Below, one piece after another: positions 1 through 7,536 of a stretch of DNA of 44,224 bases. The DNA is from an uncultured Oscillospiraceae bacterium (GTDB lineage: Bacteria; Bacillota; Clostridia; Oscillospirales; Oscillospiraceae). Location of the stretch: contig CALXEH010000011.1 of the NCBI GenBank assembly GCA_944387285.1, positions 1 through 44,224 of the forward strand. The letters are read 5' to 3'. The notes beneath the pieces are model-generated. The model was not told where the DNA came from. It searched no databases and saw only the letters and a list, made by a program, of their open reading frames with translations. Numbering within the stretch: position 1 is the stretch's first letter; the number at the start of each line of letters is the position of its first letter. The position numbers and the translations under genes are program-made.

Positions 1-220
1 CCCTTCGCCCGGACACGCACACGGTCACGTTACCGCACCAACGCAACCCCACGCGCCCACGCCGGGGACACCGGCGCTCCGCGCGCCATACGGCGCGCGG
101 CGGGTCGTCGGGGACGCCGACCCCTACGGGTGGGCAAAAACCGTACCCATCCGCGAAACCGTCACAAGCGGCGCACCGGGTCGGTGCGCCCTACAGATGG
201 GCGCACGCAAACCCATAACG

Positions 221-253
221 CCGGGCGGGGATGGAACCCCGCCCCTACAGGGG
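221..253 (+). repeat. 33-base intergenic repeat, copy 1
   Basis: The reverse complement of this segment matches 3341-3373 at about 31 of 33 positions, so the two copies are inverted and bracket nrdD and the alkyltransferase gene. Each copy can fold on itself, pairing a GGGCGGGG arm with a CCCCGCCC arm. I see no coding potential. Its function is unknown. Confidence 0.7.
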
Positions 254-552
254 AACGTACCGCACTGCACGCACCAACAAAGAGACTGCGGAGGAGATGC
301 GGACCCTTGCCGCATCGACGACGTCAGTCGATCATTGAAATAAAACGCCGCCCCTATGGGGCGGCTGCATCCTTATTCTCAATCGTCAGCCAAGACGGCC
401 ATCCCCGTAAAATCAAACGCAACAAACCTTCCCGCGCCCAAACGTCATGTAGGCGTAGGGCGTCCGTGGGAGAGGCGGGTGGGACGCACACGGTACGAAG
501 GGTGCTCCCAGCCCATAAACAAAAGCCGCTTTTCTTTGGGGCTCCACTCCCG

Positions 553-577
553 TTTCTTTGGGCAAGGGCCAAAGAAA
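553..577 (-). terminator. Hairpin after the nrd operon
   Basis: The arms TTTCTTTGG and CCAAAGAAA are separated by about 7 bases, 20 bases beyond the stop codon of the last minus-strand gene. There is no clear U-tract, so it may be a weak terminator or an RNA-stabilising hairpin. Confidence 0.4.
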
Positions 578-596
578 TGGGGTGGAATAGAAAACG

Positions 597-899
597 TCAG
601 ATCCCGCAAAGCCGCATATCCACGCGCCCGTCGGGGAGAAAGCACACGCCCTCGCCGATGAGCATCTGCCGCTGCACCTCGGGGCCGCCGAAGGCGTAGC
701 CGGTACAGACGGAGCCGTCGCGGAAGACGACCCGGTGACAGGGTATGACGCCCGGCTCGGGGTTGCGGTGGAGCGCGAAGCCCACACCGCGCGCCCCGCG
801 CGGGTTGCCCGCCAGCGCGGCGACATGCCCGTAGCTCATGACCCGTCCCGCCGGGATGGCCTTCACGACCTCGTAGACCCGCCGCGTGAACTCGGTCAC
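597..899 (-). CDS. Alkyltransferase-like / O6-methylguanine-DNA methyltransferase C-terminal domain protein
   Basis: This 100-residue protein consists only of the DNA-binding, active-site domain of the Ogt/MGMT family. It has the helix-turn-helix RVMSYGHVAALAG at about residues 19-31 and the IPCHRVV motif near residue 52. The active cysteine is retained; classic alkyltransferase-like (ATL) proteins usually have Trp or another residue there. It may therefore still accept alkyl groups from O6-alkylguanine or flag such lesions for excision repair. The N-terminal ribonuclease-like domain of full-length MGMT is absent. The start is a GTG overlapping the nrdD stop as GTGA, so it is translationally coupled to the dNTP-synthesis operon. 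Confidence 0.85.
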   Translation of the reverse strand: MTEFTRRVYEVVKAIPAGRVMSYGHVAALAGNPRGARGVGFALHRNPEPGVIPCHRVVFRDGSVCTGYAFGGPEVQRQMLIGEGVCFLPDGRVDMRLCGI

Positions 900-3304
900 T
901 GAGCCACCCTGGCCGCGTACTGCCGGATAGCGCCCGCGCCCGCGTACTTCTCAAAGTGCTCGCCGTCCGTCACGACCAGCGTCGGGGCCTGCTTCACGCC
1001 GTACCTGAGCGCCAGCTCGGCGTTGTCCTCGGCGTTGAGTTTCTCGTAGGCGAAGCCCTGCTTGTCCAGCATCGTCACCGCGAGGCGGCAGTTGGGGCAG
1101 GTCGGCGTCGTGAAGAGCAGCGCATGGCCGGCCTTTTCGACCTGGGCCGCGGGCTGGATGTGCTGGTCGAGGTCGGGCTCGGTATCGCAGCCGCAGGCCG
1201 CCGCGTGCGGGTGCTTCACGGGGTCGAGGTGCGAGTGCGCCACGTCATAGGTCTTGCGCTCCTTGTACTCCTGGGTCTTGCCCGCGTTCCAGTTCTGCAC
1301 GGGGCGGTAGTAGCCCGTGATGCGGCTGTAGACCTCGGCGCTCTCACCGCAGTGCGGGCAGGTGAACTGCTCGCCGTTCAGGTAGCCGTCGTTCTTGCAG
1401 ACGGAGTAGGTCGGGCTGAGCGTGTAGTAGGGCAGCTTGTAATTTTCCGCGATCTTGCGCACGAGGCTCGCGGCGGCCTGCCAGTCGGGCAGCTTCTCGC
1501 CCAGGAAGGCGTGGAAGACGGTGCCGGAGGTGTAGAGCGTCTGCAGCTCATCCTGCACGTCGAGGGCGGCGAAGATATCCTCGGTGTAGCCCACGGGCAG
1601 GTGCGAGCTGTTCGTGTAGTACGGCGTCCCGCCCGGCTCGGCGGCGGTGATGATGTCCGGATAGCGCTCCACATCGTGCTTGGCGAGGCGGTAGCTGGTG
1701 CTCTCGGCGGGCGTGGCCTCGAGGTTGTAGAGGTCGCCGTACTTCTCCTGGTAGTCGGACAGGCGGTTCAGCATGTGACGGAGCGTCTTCTTCGTGAACT
1801 CCTGGCAGCTCTCGTGGGTCATGTCCGCGCGCACCCACCTGGCGTTGAGGCCGGCCTCGTTCATGCCGACAAGGCCGATGGTGGAGAAGTGGTTGTCGAA
1901 GGTGCCGAGGTAGCGCTTGGTGTAGGGGTAGAGCCCCTCGTTCATGAGCTTCGTGACGACGTCGCGCTTTATCTTGAGGCTGCGGGCGGCGAGGTCCATG
2001 AGCTTGTCGAGGCGGCGGAAATAGTCGTTCTCGTCCTTGGCGAGGTAGGCGAGCCTGGGCATGTTCAGCGTGACGACGCCGATGGAGCCGGTGCTCTCGC
2101 CGGAGCCGAAGTAGCCGCCGGACTTCTTGCGCAGCTCGCGCAGGTCGAGCCTCAGCCGGCAGCACATGCTGCGCACGTCGCTCGGCTCCATGTCAGAGTT
2201 GATGTAGTTGGAGAAATAGGGCGTGCCGTACTTCGCGGTCATCTCGAAGAGCAGCTTGTTATTCTCGGTGGGGCTCCAGTCGAAGTCGCGGGTGATGGAG
2301 TAGGTGGGGATGGGGTACTGGAAGCCGCGGCCGTTGGCGTCGCCCTCGATCATGAGGTCGATGAAGGCCTTGTTGACCATGTCCATCTCGGCCTTGCAGT
2401 CGCCGTAGGTGAAGTCCATCTCCTTGCCGCCGACGATGGCCTTCTGGTCCTTGAGGTCGGCGGGGACGGTCCAGTCGAGGGTGATGTTGCTGAAGGGCGC
2501 CTGAGTGCCCCAGCGCGAGGGCGTGTTCACGCCGTAGACGAAGCTCTGGATGCACTGCTTGACCTCTTTGTAGCTGAGGTTATCGACCTTAACGAAGGGC
2601 GCAAGGTAGGTGTCGAAGCTGGAGAAGGCCTGGGCGCCGGCCCACTCGTTCTGCATGATGCCGAGGAAGTTGACCATCTGGTTGCAGAGCGTGGACAGGT
2701 GGCTGGCAGGGGAGGAGGTTATCTTGCCCGGGATGCCGCCGAGCCCCTCCTGGATGAGCTGCTTGAGGCTCCAGCCGGCGCAGTAGCCGGTGAGCATGGA
2801 CAGGTCGTGCAGGTGCAGGTCGGCGTTTTTGTGGGCGTTGGCGATCTCGTCGTCGTATATCTCGGAGAGCCAGTAGTTCGCCGTAATGGCGCCGGAGTTC
2901 GAGAGGATGAGGCCGCCGACGGAGTAGTTCACCGTGCTGTTCTCCTTGACGCGCCAGTCGGAGGCGTCGAGGTAGCTGTCCACGACGTTCTTGTAATCGA
3001 GATAGGTGGAGCGCATGTTGCGCAGCTTCTCGCGCTGGCGGCGGTAGAGTATGTAGGCCTTGGCGACATGCTCATAGCCGCCCCTGGAGAGCACGGCCTC
3101 AACGCTGTCCTGGATGTCCTCGACCGAGATCGCCCCGTCTTCTATCTTGGACTGGAAATCCGCAGTCACCTTGAGCGAGAGGAAGTCGATAACGCTCTCG
3201 TTATATTCCGTGCCCGTGGCCTCAAAGGCCTTGGTGATCGCGCCGGATATCTTGGCGATATTGAAATCAACAAGCTCGCCCTCTCTTTTCCTGACCCTGT
3301 ACAT
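896..3304 (-). CDS. nrdD: Anaerobic ribonucleoside-triphosphate reductase with C-terminal redoxin domain
   Basis: Class III ribonucleotide reductase, which reduces ribonucleoside triphosphates to dNTPs using a glycyl radical. The 802 residues contain an N-terminal ATP-cone (about 1-95), the catalytic barrel with the SMCCRLRLD and thiyl-cysteine regions, a zinc-binding region with TCPHC, and the glycyl-radical motif RITGYYRPVQNWN (Gly about 664). After a His/Ala-rich linker a further domain of about 77 residues starts near 726, with FTTPTCPNC (Cys about 736 and 739) and the cis-Pro region KQAPTLVV, which is a glutaredoxin/thioredoxin-like fold. The enzyme thus appears to carry its own dithiol reductant. 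It lies downstream of nrdG, separated by about 246 bases of repeats, and is inferred to share the NrdR-controlled promoter. Confidence 0.97.
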   Translation of the reverse strand: MYRVRKREGELVDFNIAKISGAITKAFEATGTEYNESVIDFLSLKVTADFQSKIEDGAISVEDIQDSVEAVLSRGGYEHVAKAYILYRRQREKLRNMRSTYLDYKNVVDSYLDASDWRVKENSTVNYSVGGLILSNSGAITANYWLSEIYDDEIANAHKNADLHLHDLSMLTGYCAGWSLKQLIQEGLGGIPGKITSSPASHLSTLCNQMVNFLGIMQNEWAGAQAFSSFDTYLAPFVKVDNLSYKEVKQCIQSFVYGVNTPSRWGTQAPFSNITLDWTVPADLKDQKAIVGGKEMDFTYGDCKAEMDMVNKAFIDLMIEGDANGRGFQYPIPTYSITRDFDWSPTENNKLLFEMTAKYGTPYFSNYINSDMEPSDVRSMCCRLRLDLRELRKKSGGYFGSGESTGSIGVVTLNMPRLAYLAKDENDYFRRLDKLMDLAARSLKIKRDVVTKLMNEGLYPYTKRYLGTFDNHFSTIGLVGMNEAGLNARWVRADMTHESCQEFTKKTLRHMLNRLSDYQEKYGDLYNLEATPAESTSYRLAKHDVERYPDIITAAEPGGTPYYTNSSHLPVGYTEDIFAALDVQDELQTLYTSGTVFHAFLGEKLPDWQAAASLVRKIAENYKLPYYTLSPTYSVCKNDGYLNGEQFTCPHCGESAEVYSRITGYYRPVQNWNAGKTQEYKERKTYDVAHSHLDPVKHPHAAACGCDTEPDLDQHIQPAAQVEKAGHALLFTTPTCPNCRLAVTMLDKQGFAYEKLNAEDNAELALRYGVKQAPTLVVTDGEHFEKYAGAGAIRQYAARVAQ

Positions 3305-3340
3305 TTTTTGTCCTCCTGTATTTCCATGAAATATTGTAAA

Positions 3341-3373
3341 CCCTTGTAGGGGCGGGGTTCCACCCCCGCCCGG
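3341..3373 (-). repeat. 33-base intergenic repeat, copy 2 (inverted)
   Basis: Near-identical reverse-complement partner of 221-253. It lies 37 bases upstream of the nrdD start on the minus strand, immediately beside the larger structured repeat at 3406-3552. Confidence 0.7.
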
Positions 3374-3405
3374 ACGTCGAGGGATTGCTTCGGCTGCGCC
3401 GAACA

Positions 3406-3552
3406 GGGGGAACCCCCGGCGAGGGGTCCCCCTTTAACCCCCTCCTGCGCTTTTTCAGCATCAAGTATTCCGCGCTCTGCGGAGCGCGGCCATGGGGCGC
3501 TGCCCCCTGGACCCCTGCCGCCTTTTGAAAAAGGCGGGCGAAAACTTTAATT
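3406..3552 (+). repeat. Structured GC-rich intergenic repeat, copy A
   Basis: About 147 bases sharing an identical 50-base core (3466-3515) with the reverse complement of 5572-5621. It folds into successive hairpins: a GGGGGAACCC...GGGGTCCCCC stem, CGCGCTC-TGC-GGAGCGCG, and a terminal stem CCGCCTTTT/AAAAGGCGG at 3518-3537. The shared end ACTTTAATT runs into the nrdG stop codon. No coding potential was recognised. Confidence 0.8.
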
Positions 3553-4255
3553 ATATCCCGCGGAGCTGGACGTTGGGCACCTTCGGCCGCACGATGTCGG
3601 CAAGGCGGCGCATCTCGGCCTCCGTGAACGCCTCCAGGCCCTGGGCGGCGATCAGGTCGCCCGAATCCTTGAAGCTCTGGATGTAATACTCCTTGGCTCC
3701 CGCTATCCACTCGGCTATGCCCTCAAAATCCGCCTCGCTGTGCAGGCCCTTCACCGCCGTCGTCCGGAACTCGTAGTCCACACCACAGCCCATCAGATAG
3801 GCCGCCGAGGCCTCGATGGGCCCCAGATCCAGACCCGGTACGCCCGTCACCCGCGCATAATTGCCCGGCGCGGCCTTGATGTCCATCGCTACCCTGTCAG
3901 CCAGCCCGGCCTCGACTATCCGCCGCAGGCGCTCCGGAAAAGTGCCGTTCGTGTCCAGCTTCACCGCATAGCCCAGGGCCTTTATCTCCGAGAGCAGGCC
4001 CTCGATGCCCGCATGCAGCAGCGGCTCGCCGCCCGTGACGGCCACGCCGTCCAGGATGCCCACCCGCTTTTTCAGGAAGGCCATCAGCTCGTCATGCCCG
4101 ATGACGTCCCGCTCACGCTCGGGCAGCGCCAGCGAGGCGTTGTGGCAGAAGGGACAGCGCAAATCGCAGCCTCCTGTAAAAATTGTGCAGGCCACCCGGC
4201 CCGGATAGTCCAGTAAAGTCAGCTTTTGCAGCCCGGATACGTCCATTTCCCTCAA
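3551..4255 (-). CDS. nrdG: Anaerobic ribonucleotide reductase activating protein
   Basis: Radical-SAM activase that generates the glycyl radical on NrdD. The 234-residue protein has the 4Fe-4S motif GGCDLRCPFCHN (C-x3-C-x2-C) at about residues 29-40, the SAM-binding VAVTGGEPLL at about 71-80, and the KLDTNGTFPE strand. This matches the pyruvate-formate-lyase/NrdG activase family, close to the NrdG type with a WTGG-equivalent start DYPGRVACTIFTGGC. Starts at 4255 (MREMDVSG) or three codons later at 4246 are both possible. It is the first gene of the nrdG-nrdD-alkyltransferase operon, about 77 bases downstream of the NrdR box promoter. Confidence 0.95.
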   Translation of the reverse strand: MREMDVSGLQKLTLLDYPGRVACTIFTGGCDLRCPFCHNASLALPERERDVIGHDELMAFLKKRVGILDGVAVTGGEPLLHAGIEGLLSEIKALGYAVKLDTNGTFPERLRRIVEAGLADRVAMDIKAAPGNYARVTGVPGLDLGPIEASAAYLMGCGVDYEFRTTAVKGLHSEADFEGIAEWIAGAKEYYIQSFKDSGDLIAAQGLEAFTEAEMRRLADIVRPKVPNVQLRGI

Positions 4256-4327
4256 ATCTTCCTCGTTTCAAGCGATAAACGGGCGCCCGCCGGTTTCGCA
4301 CATCTTGCGGTACCGGGAGCGTCCGTA

Positions 4328-4360
4328 TCACAATATATAGTGTTATTCTCGGATTGTCAA
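4328..4360 (-). promoter_or_regulatory. nrdG promoter overlapped by an NrdR box
   Basis: On the minus strand a TTGACA -35 (4360-4355) is followed after exactly 17 bases by a TATATT -10 (4337-4332). The 16-mer TCACAATATATAGTGT at 4328-4343 matches the NrdR consensus acaCwATATaTwGtgt at 15 of 16 positions and covers the -10. A possible degenerate second site (4349-4364) shares only its GTGT end, two helical turns away. Repression of nrdGD by NrdR-dATP through promoter occlusion is inferred. Confidence 0.9.
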
Positions 4361-4459
4361 GTGTTTCTGGAGAAAAAGTTGGATTGTAAACAGCCGTAAC
4401 CTCTTTGTAACAAAAGCTACATTTTTTCGACACGCAATGACCAAAAGATTACCGTTTCG

Positions 4460-5515
4460 TTACCGTTTGCCGAGCAGGCCGAGTTTGGCGAAGCCCTCCT
4501 CGAAGGGTGCGCGGACGAGGCCGCGCTCGGTGATGATGCCGGTGATGAGGGCGGCGTCGGTGACGTCGAAGGCCGGGTTGTAGACCTTGACGCCCTCCGG
4601 GGCCATGCGTTTTTGGTACCAGAGCTCGGTGACCTCTTCCGGGCTGCGGAACTCGATGGGAATGTCCGCGCCGGTGGTGATGGCCGGGTCGATGGTCGAG
4701 CTGGGCGCGCAGACGTAGAAGGGTATGCCATAGTGCGCGGCGAGGATGGCGACGCCCGAGGTGCCTATCTTGTTTGCGGCATCGCCGTTGCGGGCAACGC
4801 GGTCGCAGCCTACGAATATTATGTCAACCTTGCCTGCCTTCATCAGCGAGGAGGCCATGTTGTCGCAGAGAAGGGTGGTGTCGACGCCGGCGGAGACCAT
4901 TTCAAAGGCGGAGAGCCGCGCGCCCTGGAGCAGGGGCCGGGTCTCGTCGCAGTAGACGCGCAGGCTGGAGAGCCCGGCGTCGAGGGCGGCGTAGACGGGC
5001 GCGAGGGCGGTGCCGTACTTGGCGGTGGCGAGGGTACCGGCGTTGCAGTGGGTGAGTATGCCCATGCCGGGCCGGAGCAGCCCGAGGCCGAAACGGCCGA
5101 TGGAGCGGCTTATTTCGATATCCTCGTCCATGATAGCCTGGGCCTCGGCGCGCAGGGCGCTGCGTATCTCATCCGGCGATTTGGCGCTTACCTTTGCGAA
5201 GGCGCTGCGCATACGGTCGAGGGCCCAGAAGAGGTTGACGGCGGTGGGCCGGGAAGCGGCGAGCTGGTCACAGGCGTCGAGGAAGGTGTTCTCGAGCCCG
5301 GCATCCGGGGCGTAATAGGCCGCCAGATATGCGCCGAAGGCGGCGGCGACGCCGATAGCGGGCGCACCGCGCACGCGCAGGAGCCGGATAGCCTCGCAGA
5401 TCTCGGGCGTCTCGCGCAGGCTGAGGTACTTGACCTCGTTGGGCAGGAGCGTCTGGTCGATGATGACGAGCGCGTCGCCCGAGAGCTTGACGGTGTCTAT
5501 AGTAAGCGGATCCAT
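4460..5515 (-). CDS. mtnA: S-methyl-5-thioribose-1-phosphate isomerase
   Basis: Aldose-ketose isomerase that converts 5-methylthioribose-1-phosphate to the ribulose-1-phosphate form in methionine salvage; some relatives act on 5-deoxyribose-1-phosphate. At 351 residues it has family length. It carries the early RVRGAPAIGVAAAFG motif (about 48-62), THCNAGTLA with the catalytic Cys (about 157), and VGCDRVARNGDAANKIGT with the catalytic Asp (about 238). The start at 5515 follows a weak AGATTGCT context. It is divergent from the DUF4037-PNP pair. Its leader of about 190 bases contains structured repeat copy B. No other salvage gene (MTA phosphorylase, mtnB/C/D/K) is nearby. Confidence 0.95.
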   Translation of the reverse strand: MDPLTIDTVKLSGDALVIIDQTLLPNEVKYLSLRETPEICEAIRLLRVRGAPAIGVAAAFGAYLAAYYAPDAGLENTFLDACDQLAASRPTAVNLFWALDRMRSAFAKVSAKSPDEIRSALRAEAQAIMDEDIEISRSIGRFGLGLLRPGMGILTHCNAGTLATAKYGTALAPVYAALDAGLSSLRVYCDETRPLLQGARLSAFEMVSAGVDTTLLCDNMASSLMKAGKVDIIFVGCDRVARNGDAANKIGTSGVAILAAHYGIPFYVCAPSSTIDPAITTGADIPIEFRSPEEVTELWYQKRMAPEGVKVYNPAFDVTDAALITGIITERGLVRAPFEEGFAKLGLLGKR

Positions 5516-5529
5516 AGCAATCTCCCCAA

Positions 5530-5683
5530 AATTAAAGTTTTTTGCCCAGCTTTTTTACAAAAAAGCTGGCCGGGGTCCAGGGGGCAGCGCCCCATGGCCG
5601 CGCTCCGCAGAGCGCGGAATACCCAATGCTGAACAAAGGTCAGGAAGGGGGCACGGGGGAAACCCTGCCAAGGGGTTTCCCCC
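5530..5683 (-). repeat. Structured GC-rich intergenic repeat, copy B
   Basis: Reverse-complement copy of 3406-3552 with the 50-base core identical. Its terminal stem is CCAGCTTTTTT/AAAAAAGCTGG at 5546-5569, where copy A has CCGCCTTTT/AAAAGGCGG. The closing bases differ in a paired way that preserves the stem. A GGGGGAAACCC/GGGTTTCCCCC hairpin ends the element. If the promoter at 5701 is used, the whole element is transcribed as the mtnA leader. Confidence 0.8.
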
Positions 5684-5700
5684 GCAAAGTCCCGCAAAGT

Positions 5701-5709
5701 ATTATACCA
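5701..5709 (-). promoter_or_regulatory. Extended -10 promoter for mtnA
   Basis: The minus strand reads TGGTATAAT, an extended -10 element with a perfect TATAAT. No good -35 is visible upstream. The transcript would carry about 180 bases of leader consisting of repeat copy B. Confidence 0.5.
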
Positions 5710-5773
5710 CAACATTTTGCGATTGGGCTTGCAATTTTCGCAAAGATAGGTAACAATATAGTCGGTGATGCAG

Positions 5774-6703
5774 ATGAAAGGTTTAGAGCTGTGCAGGAGC
5801 TATTATTATGAGGTAGGCAAGCCGGAGCTGGAGCGGCTGTTTCCGGCGGAGATGGGCCGCGCGGCGGTGGGGCTGTCGGGCCAGGGCTCGGACTGCCTGG
5901 GCCTGGACGATGAGGTCTCGCGCGACCACGATTTCGGCCCGGGCTTCTGCATCTGGCTGAGCGACGAGGACTACGACAAGAAGGGCGCGGCGATGCAGCG
6001 GGTCTATGACATCCTGCCGAAGGAGTACATGGGCTTTGAGCGGAAGGATTCGCACAAGGGCGCGCTGCGCGTGGGCGTCATGCGCACGAAGGACTTCTAC
6101 CGCTATTACATAGGCTGCCCGGGCGTACCGGACACGCTGATGCGCTGGCTGCGCATCCAGGAGCACTTTTTGGCGACCTGCACCTCGGGCGAGGTGTTTG
6201 AGGACGGGCTGGGCGAGTTCACGCGCGTGCGCGAGGGCCTGCTGCCCTGCTATCCGGAGGACGTGCGGCTGAAGAAGCTGGCGGCTCGGGCGGCGACGAT
6301 GGCGCAGTCGGGGCAGTATAACTACCCGCGGCTGATGCGCCGGGGCGACCCCTCGGGCGCGCGGCTGGCGCTGGCGGAGTTTTTGAACGCGGCGCTGTCG
6401 ATGCTGTACCTGCTGAATTTCCGCTACGAGCCGTTCTACAAGTGGCAGTTTGCGGGCGCGCAGGGCCTGGTGGCGATGTCGGACGCGCTGCCCTACCTGC
6501 GCGAGATCGCCTGCCTGTCGACGCGGCGGGACGCGGGGCAGATAGCCTCGCACATAGAGAACGTGGCGGGCGCGGCGATACGCGAGCTGAAGCTGCAGGG
6601 GCTGACGGAGGCGCAGGGTGACTACCTGGAGCCCCACGCATACTCGATAATGTCGAAGATAGAGGACCCCGAACTGGGCGTCCTGCATGTAATGGAGGGT
6701 TAA
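5774..6703 (+). CDS. DUF4037 domain protein
   Basis: A 309-residue protein with the DUF4037 pattern, a nucleotidyltransferase-like family of unknown substrate. The N-terminal half has GLSGQGSDCLGLDDEVSRDHDFGPGF (roughly residues 32-57 in two stretches), where the Gly-Ser and acidic/His residues resemble a nucleotidyltransferase core. The C-terminal half is helical. I chose the ATG at 5774 because GGTGAT at 5764-5769 is the only usable ribosome binding site; a GTG at 5765 and an ATG at 5768 are in frame. The stop is two bases before the phosphorylase start, so the two form an operon. The function is not known; a nucleotide-related role is suggested only by fold and neighbour. Confidence 0.85.
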   Translation: MKGLELCRSYYYEVGKPELERLFPAEMGRAAVGLSGQGSDCLGLDDEVSRDHDFGPGFCIWLSDEDYDKKGAAMQRVYDILPKEYMGFERKDSHKGALRVGVMRTKDFYRYYIGCPGVPDTLMRWLRIQEHFLATCTSGEVFEDGLGEFTRVREGLLPCYPEDVRLKKLAARAATMAQSGQYNYPRLMRRGDPSGARLALAEFLNAALSMLYLLNFRYEPFYKWQFAGAQGLVAMSDALPYLREIACLSTRRDAGQIASHIENVAGAAIRELKLQGLTEAQGDYLEPHAYSIMSKIEDPELGVLHVMEG

Positions 6704-6705
6704 AA

Positions 6706-7536
6706 ATGGACAAACGCTACGAAAAACTGCTGGGCTGCCGCGACTATGTGCGCAGCGTTACCGACTTTGTGCCGAAGGCGGCGCTGGTGCTGGGCAGCGG
6801 CCTGGGCGGCTTTGCCGAGGCTCTGGACGTGGTCTGCGAGCTGCCGTACTCGGACATCCCGGGCTTTCCGGTCTCGACGGTGCCGGGCCACGCGGGCAAG
6901 TTCATCTTCGGGTACCTGGACGGCGCGCCTGTGGTGTGCATGCAGGGCCGCGTGCATTATTACGAGGGCTACGAGCTCTCGGACGTCGTGCTTCCGGCGC
7001 GGCTCATGCACCTGCTGGGCGCGGAGATACTCTTCCTCACGAACGCCTCAGGCGGCGTGAACCCGGGCTTTGACGCGGGCGACTTCATGCTCATCACCGA
7101 CCACATCCTGCTGTTTTTCCCGAACCCGCTCGTGGGCGCGAATATCGAGGAGCTGGGCACGCGCTTCCCGGACATGTCGCATGTGTACGACCCGGAGCTT
7201 TGCGACATCATCCGCGGCGTGGCGGGGAAGGCGGGCATCGGCCTGAAGGAGGGCGTGTACTGCCAGCTGACCGGCCCATGCTTCGAGACCCCGGCCGAGG
7301 TGCGGATGCTGGGCGTGCTGGGCGCGGATGCGGTGGGCATGTCCACGGCTGTGGAGGCCGCCGCGGCGCGGCACTGCGGCATGCGCGTGTGCGGCATAAG
7401 CTGCGTGTGCAACAAGGGCGCGGGCCTCTCGCCCACGCCGCTGACGCATGAGGAAGTCCAGGCCGCCGCCGACGCCGCCGCGCCGCTGTTCAAGCGCCTG
7501 GTGAAGGAAAGCATCGTCGAAATGTGCGCGAGGTAA
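6706..7536 (+). CDS. Purine-nucleoside phosphorylase (trimeric type)
   Basis: Phosphorolyses purine nucleosides to the base plus (deoxy)ribose-1-phosphate. The 276 residues match trimeric PNP length and motifs: phosphate-binding LGSGLGG (about 29-35), QGRVHYYEGY (about 84-93), TNASGGVNPG, GPCFETPAEVR with the purine-binding Glu, and VGMSTAVEA. The segment CNKGAGLSP has the Asn typical of 6-oxopurine-specific PNP, where MTA phosphorylases carry Asp; inosine/guanosine is therefore more likely than MTA. The start has an excellent GGAGGG site. It is coupled to the DUF4037 gene and followed by a strong terminator at 7663. Confidence 0.93.
   Translation: MDKRYEKLLGCRDYVRSVTDFVPKAALVLGSGLGGFAEALDVVCELPYSDIPGFPVSTVPGHAGKFIFGYLDGAPVVCMQGRVHYYEGYELSDVVLPARLMHLLGAEILFLTNASGGVNPGFDAGDFMLITDHILLFFPNPLVGANIEELGTRFPDMSHVYDPELCDIIRGVAGKAGIGLKEGVYCQLTGPCFETPAEVRMLGVLGADAVGMSTAVEAAAARHCGMRVCGISCVCNKGAGLSPTPLTHEEVQAAADAAAPLFKRLVKESIVEMCAR

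Larger units (their letters stand above)
1..596. other. Gene-free, repeat-rich stretch
   Basis: I see no credible gene here. The open frames on both strands have low-complexity Arg/Pro/Ala-rich translations and no ribosome binding site. The stretch holds short GC-rich inverted repeats: a 33-base repeat at 221-253 that recurs at 3341-3373, a GCCGCCCC-TAT-GGGGCGGC hairpin near 347-366, and the hairpin at 553-577. It looks like an intergenic repeat cluster downstream of the nrd operon. Confidence 0.6.

Noticed and set aside
130..699. Open frames at the left end on both strands
   Set aside because: No ribosome binding site, repeat-derived sequence, and overlap with the alkyltransferase gene. No protein family was recognised.
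956..3349. 797-residue plus-strand open frame antisense to nrdD
   Set aside because: Its translation is Val/Gly/Ala/Leu-rich with no motif and it mirrors the nrdD codons. It is a GC-bias shadow.
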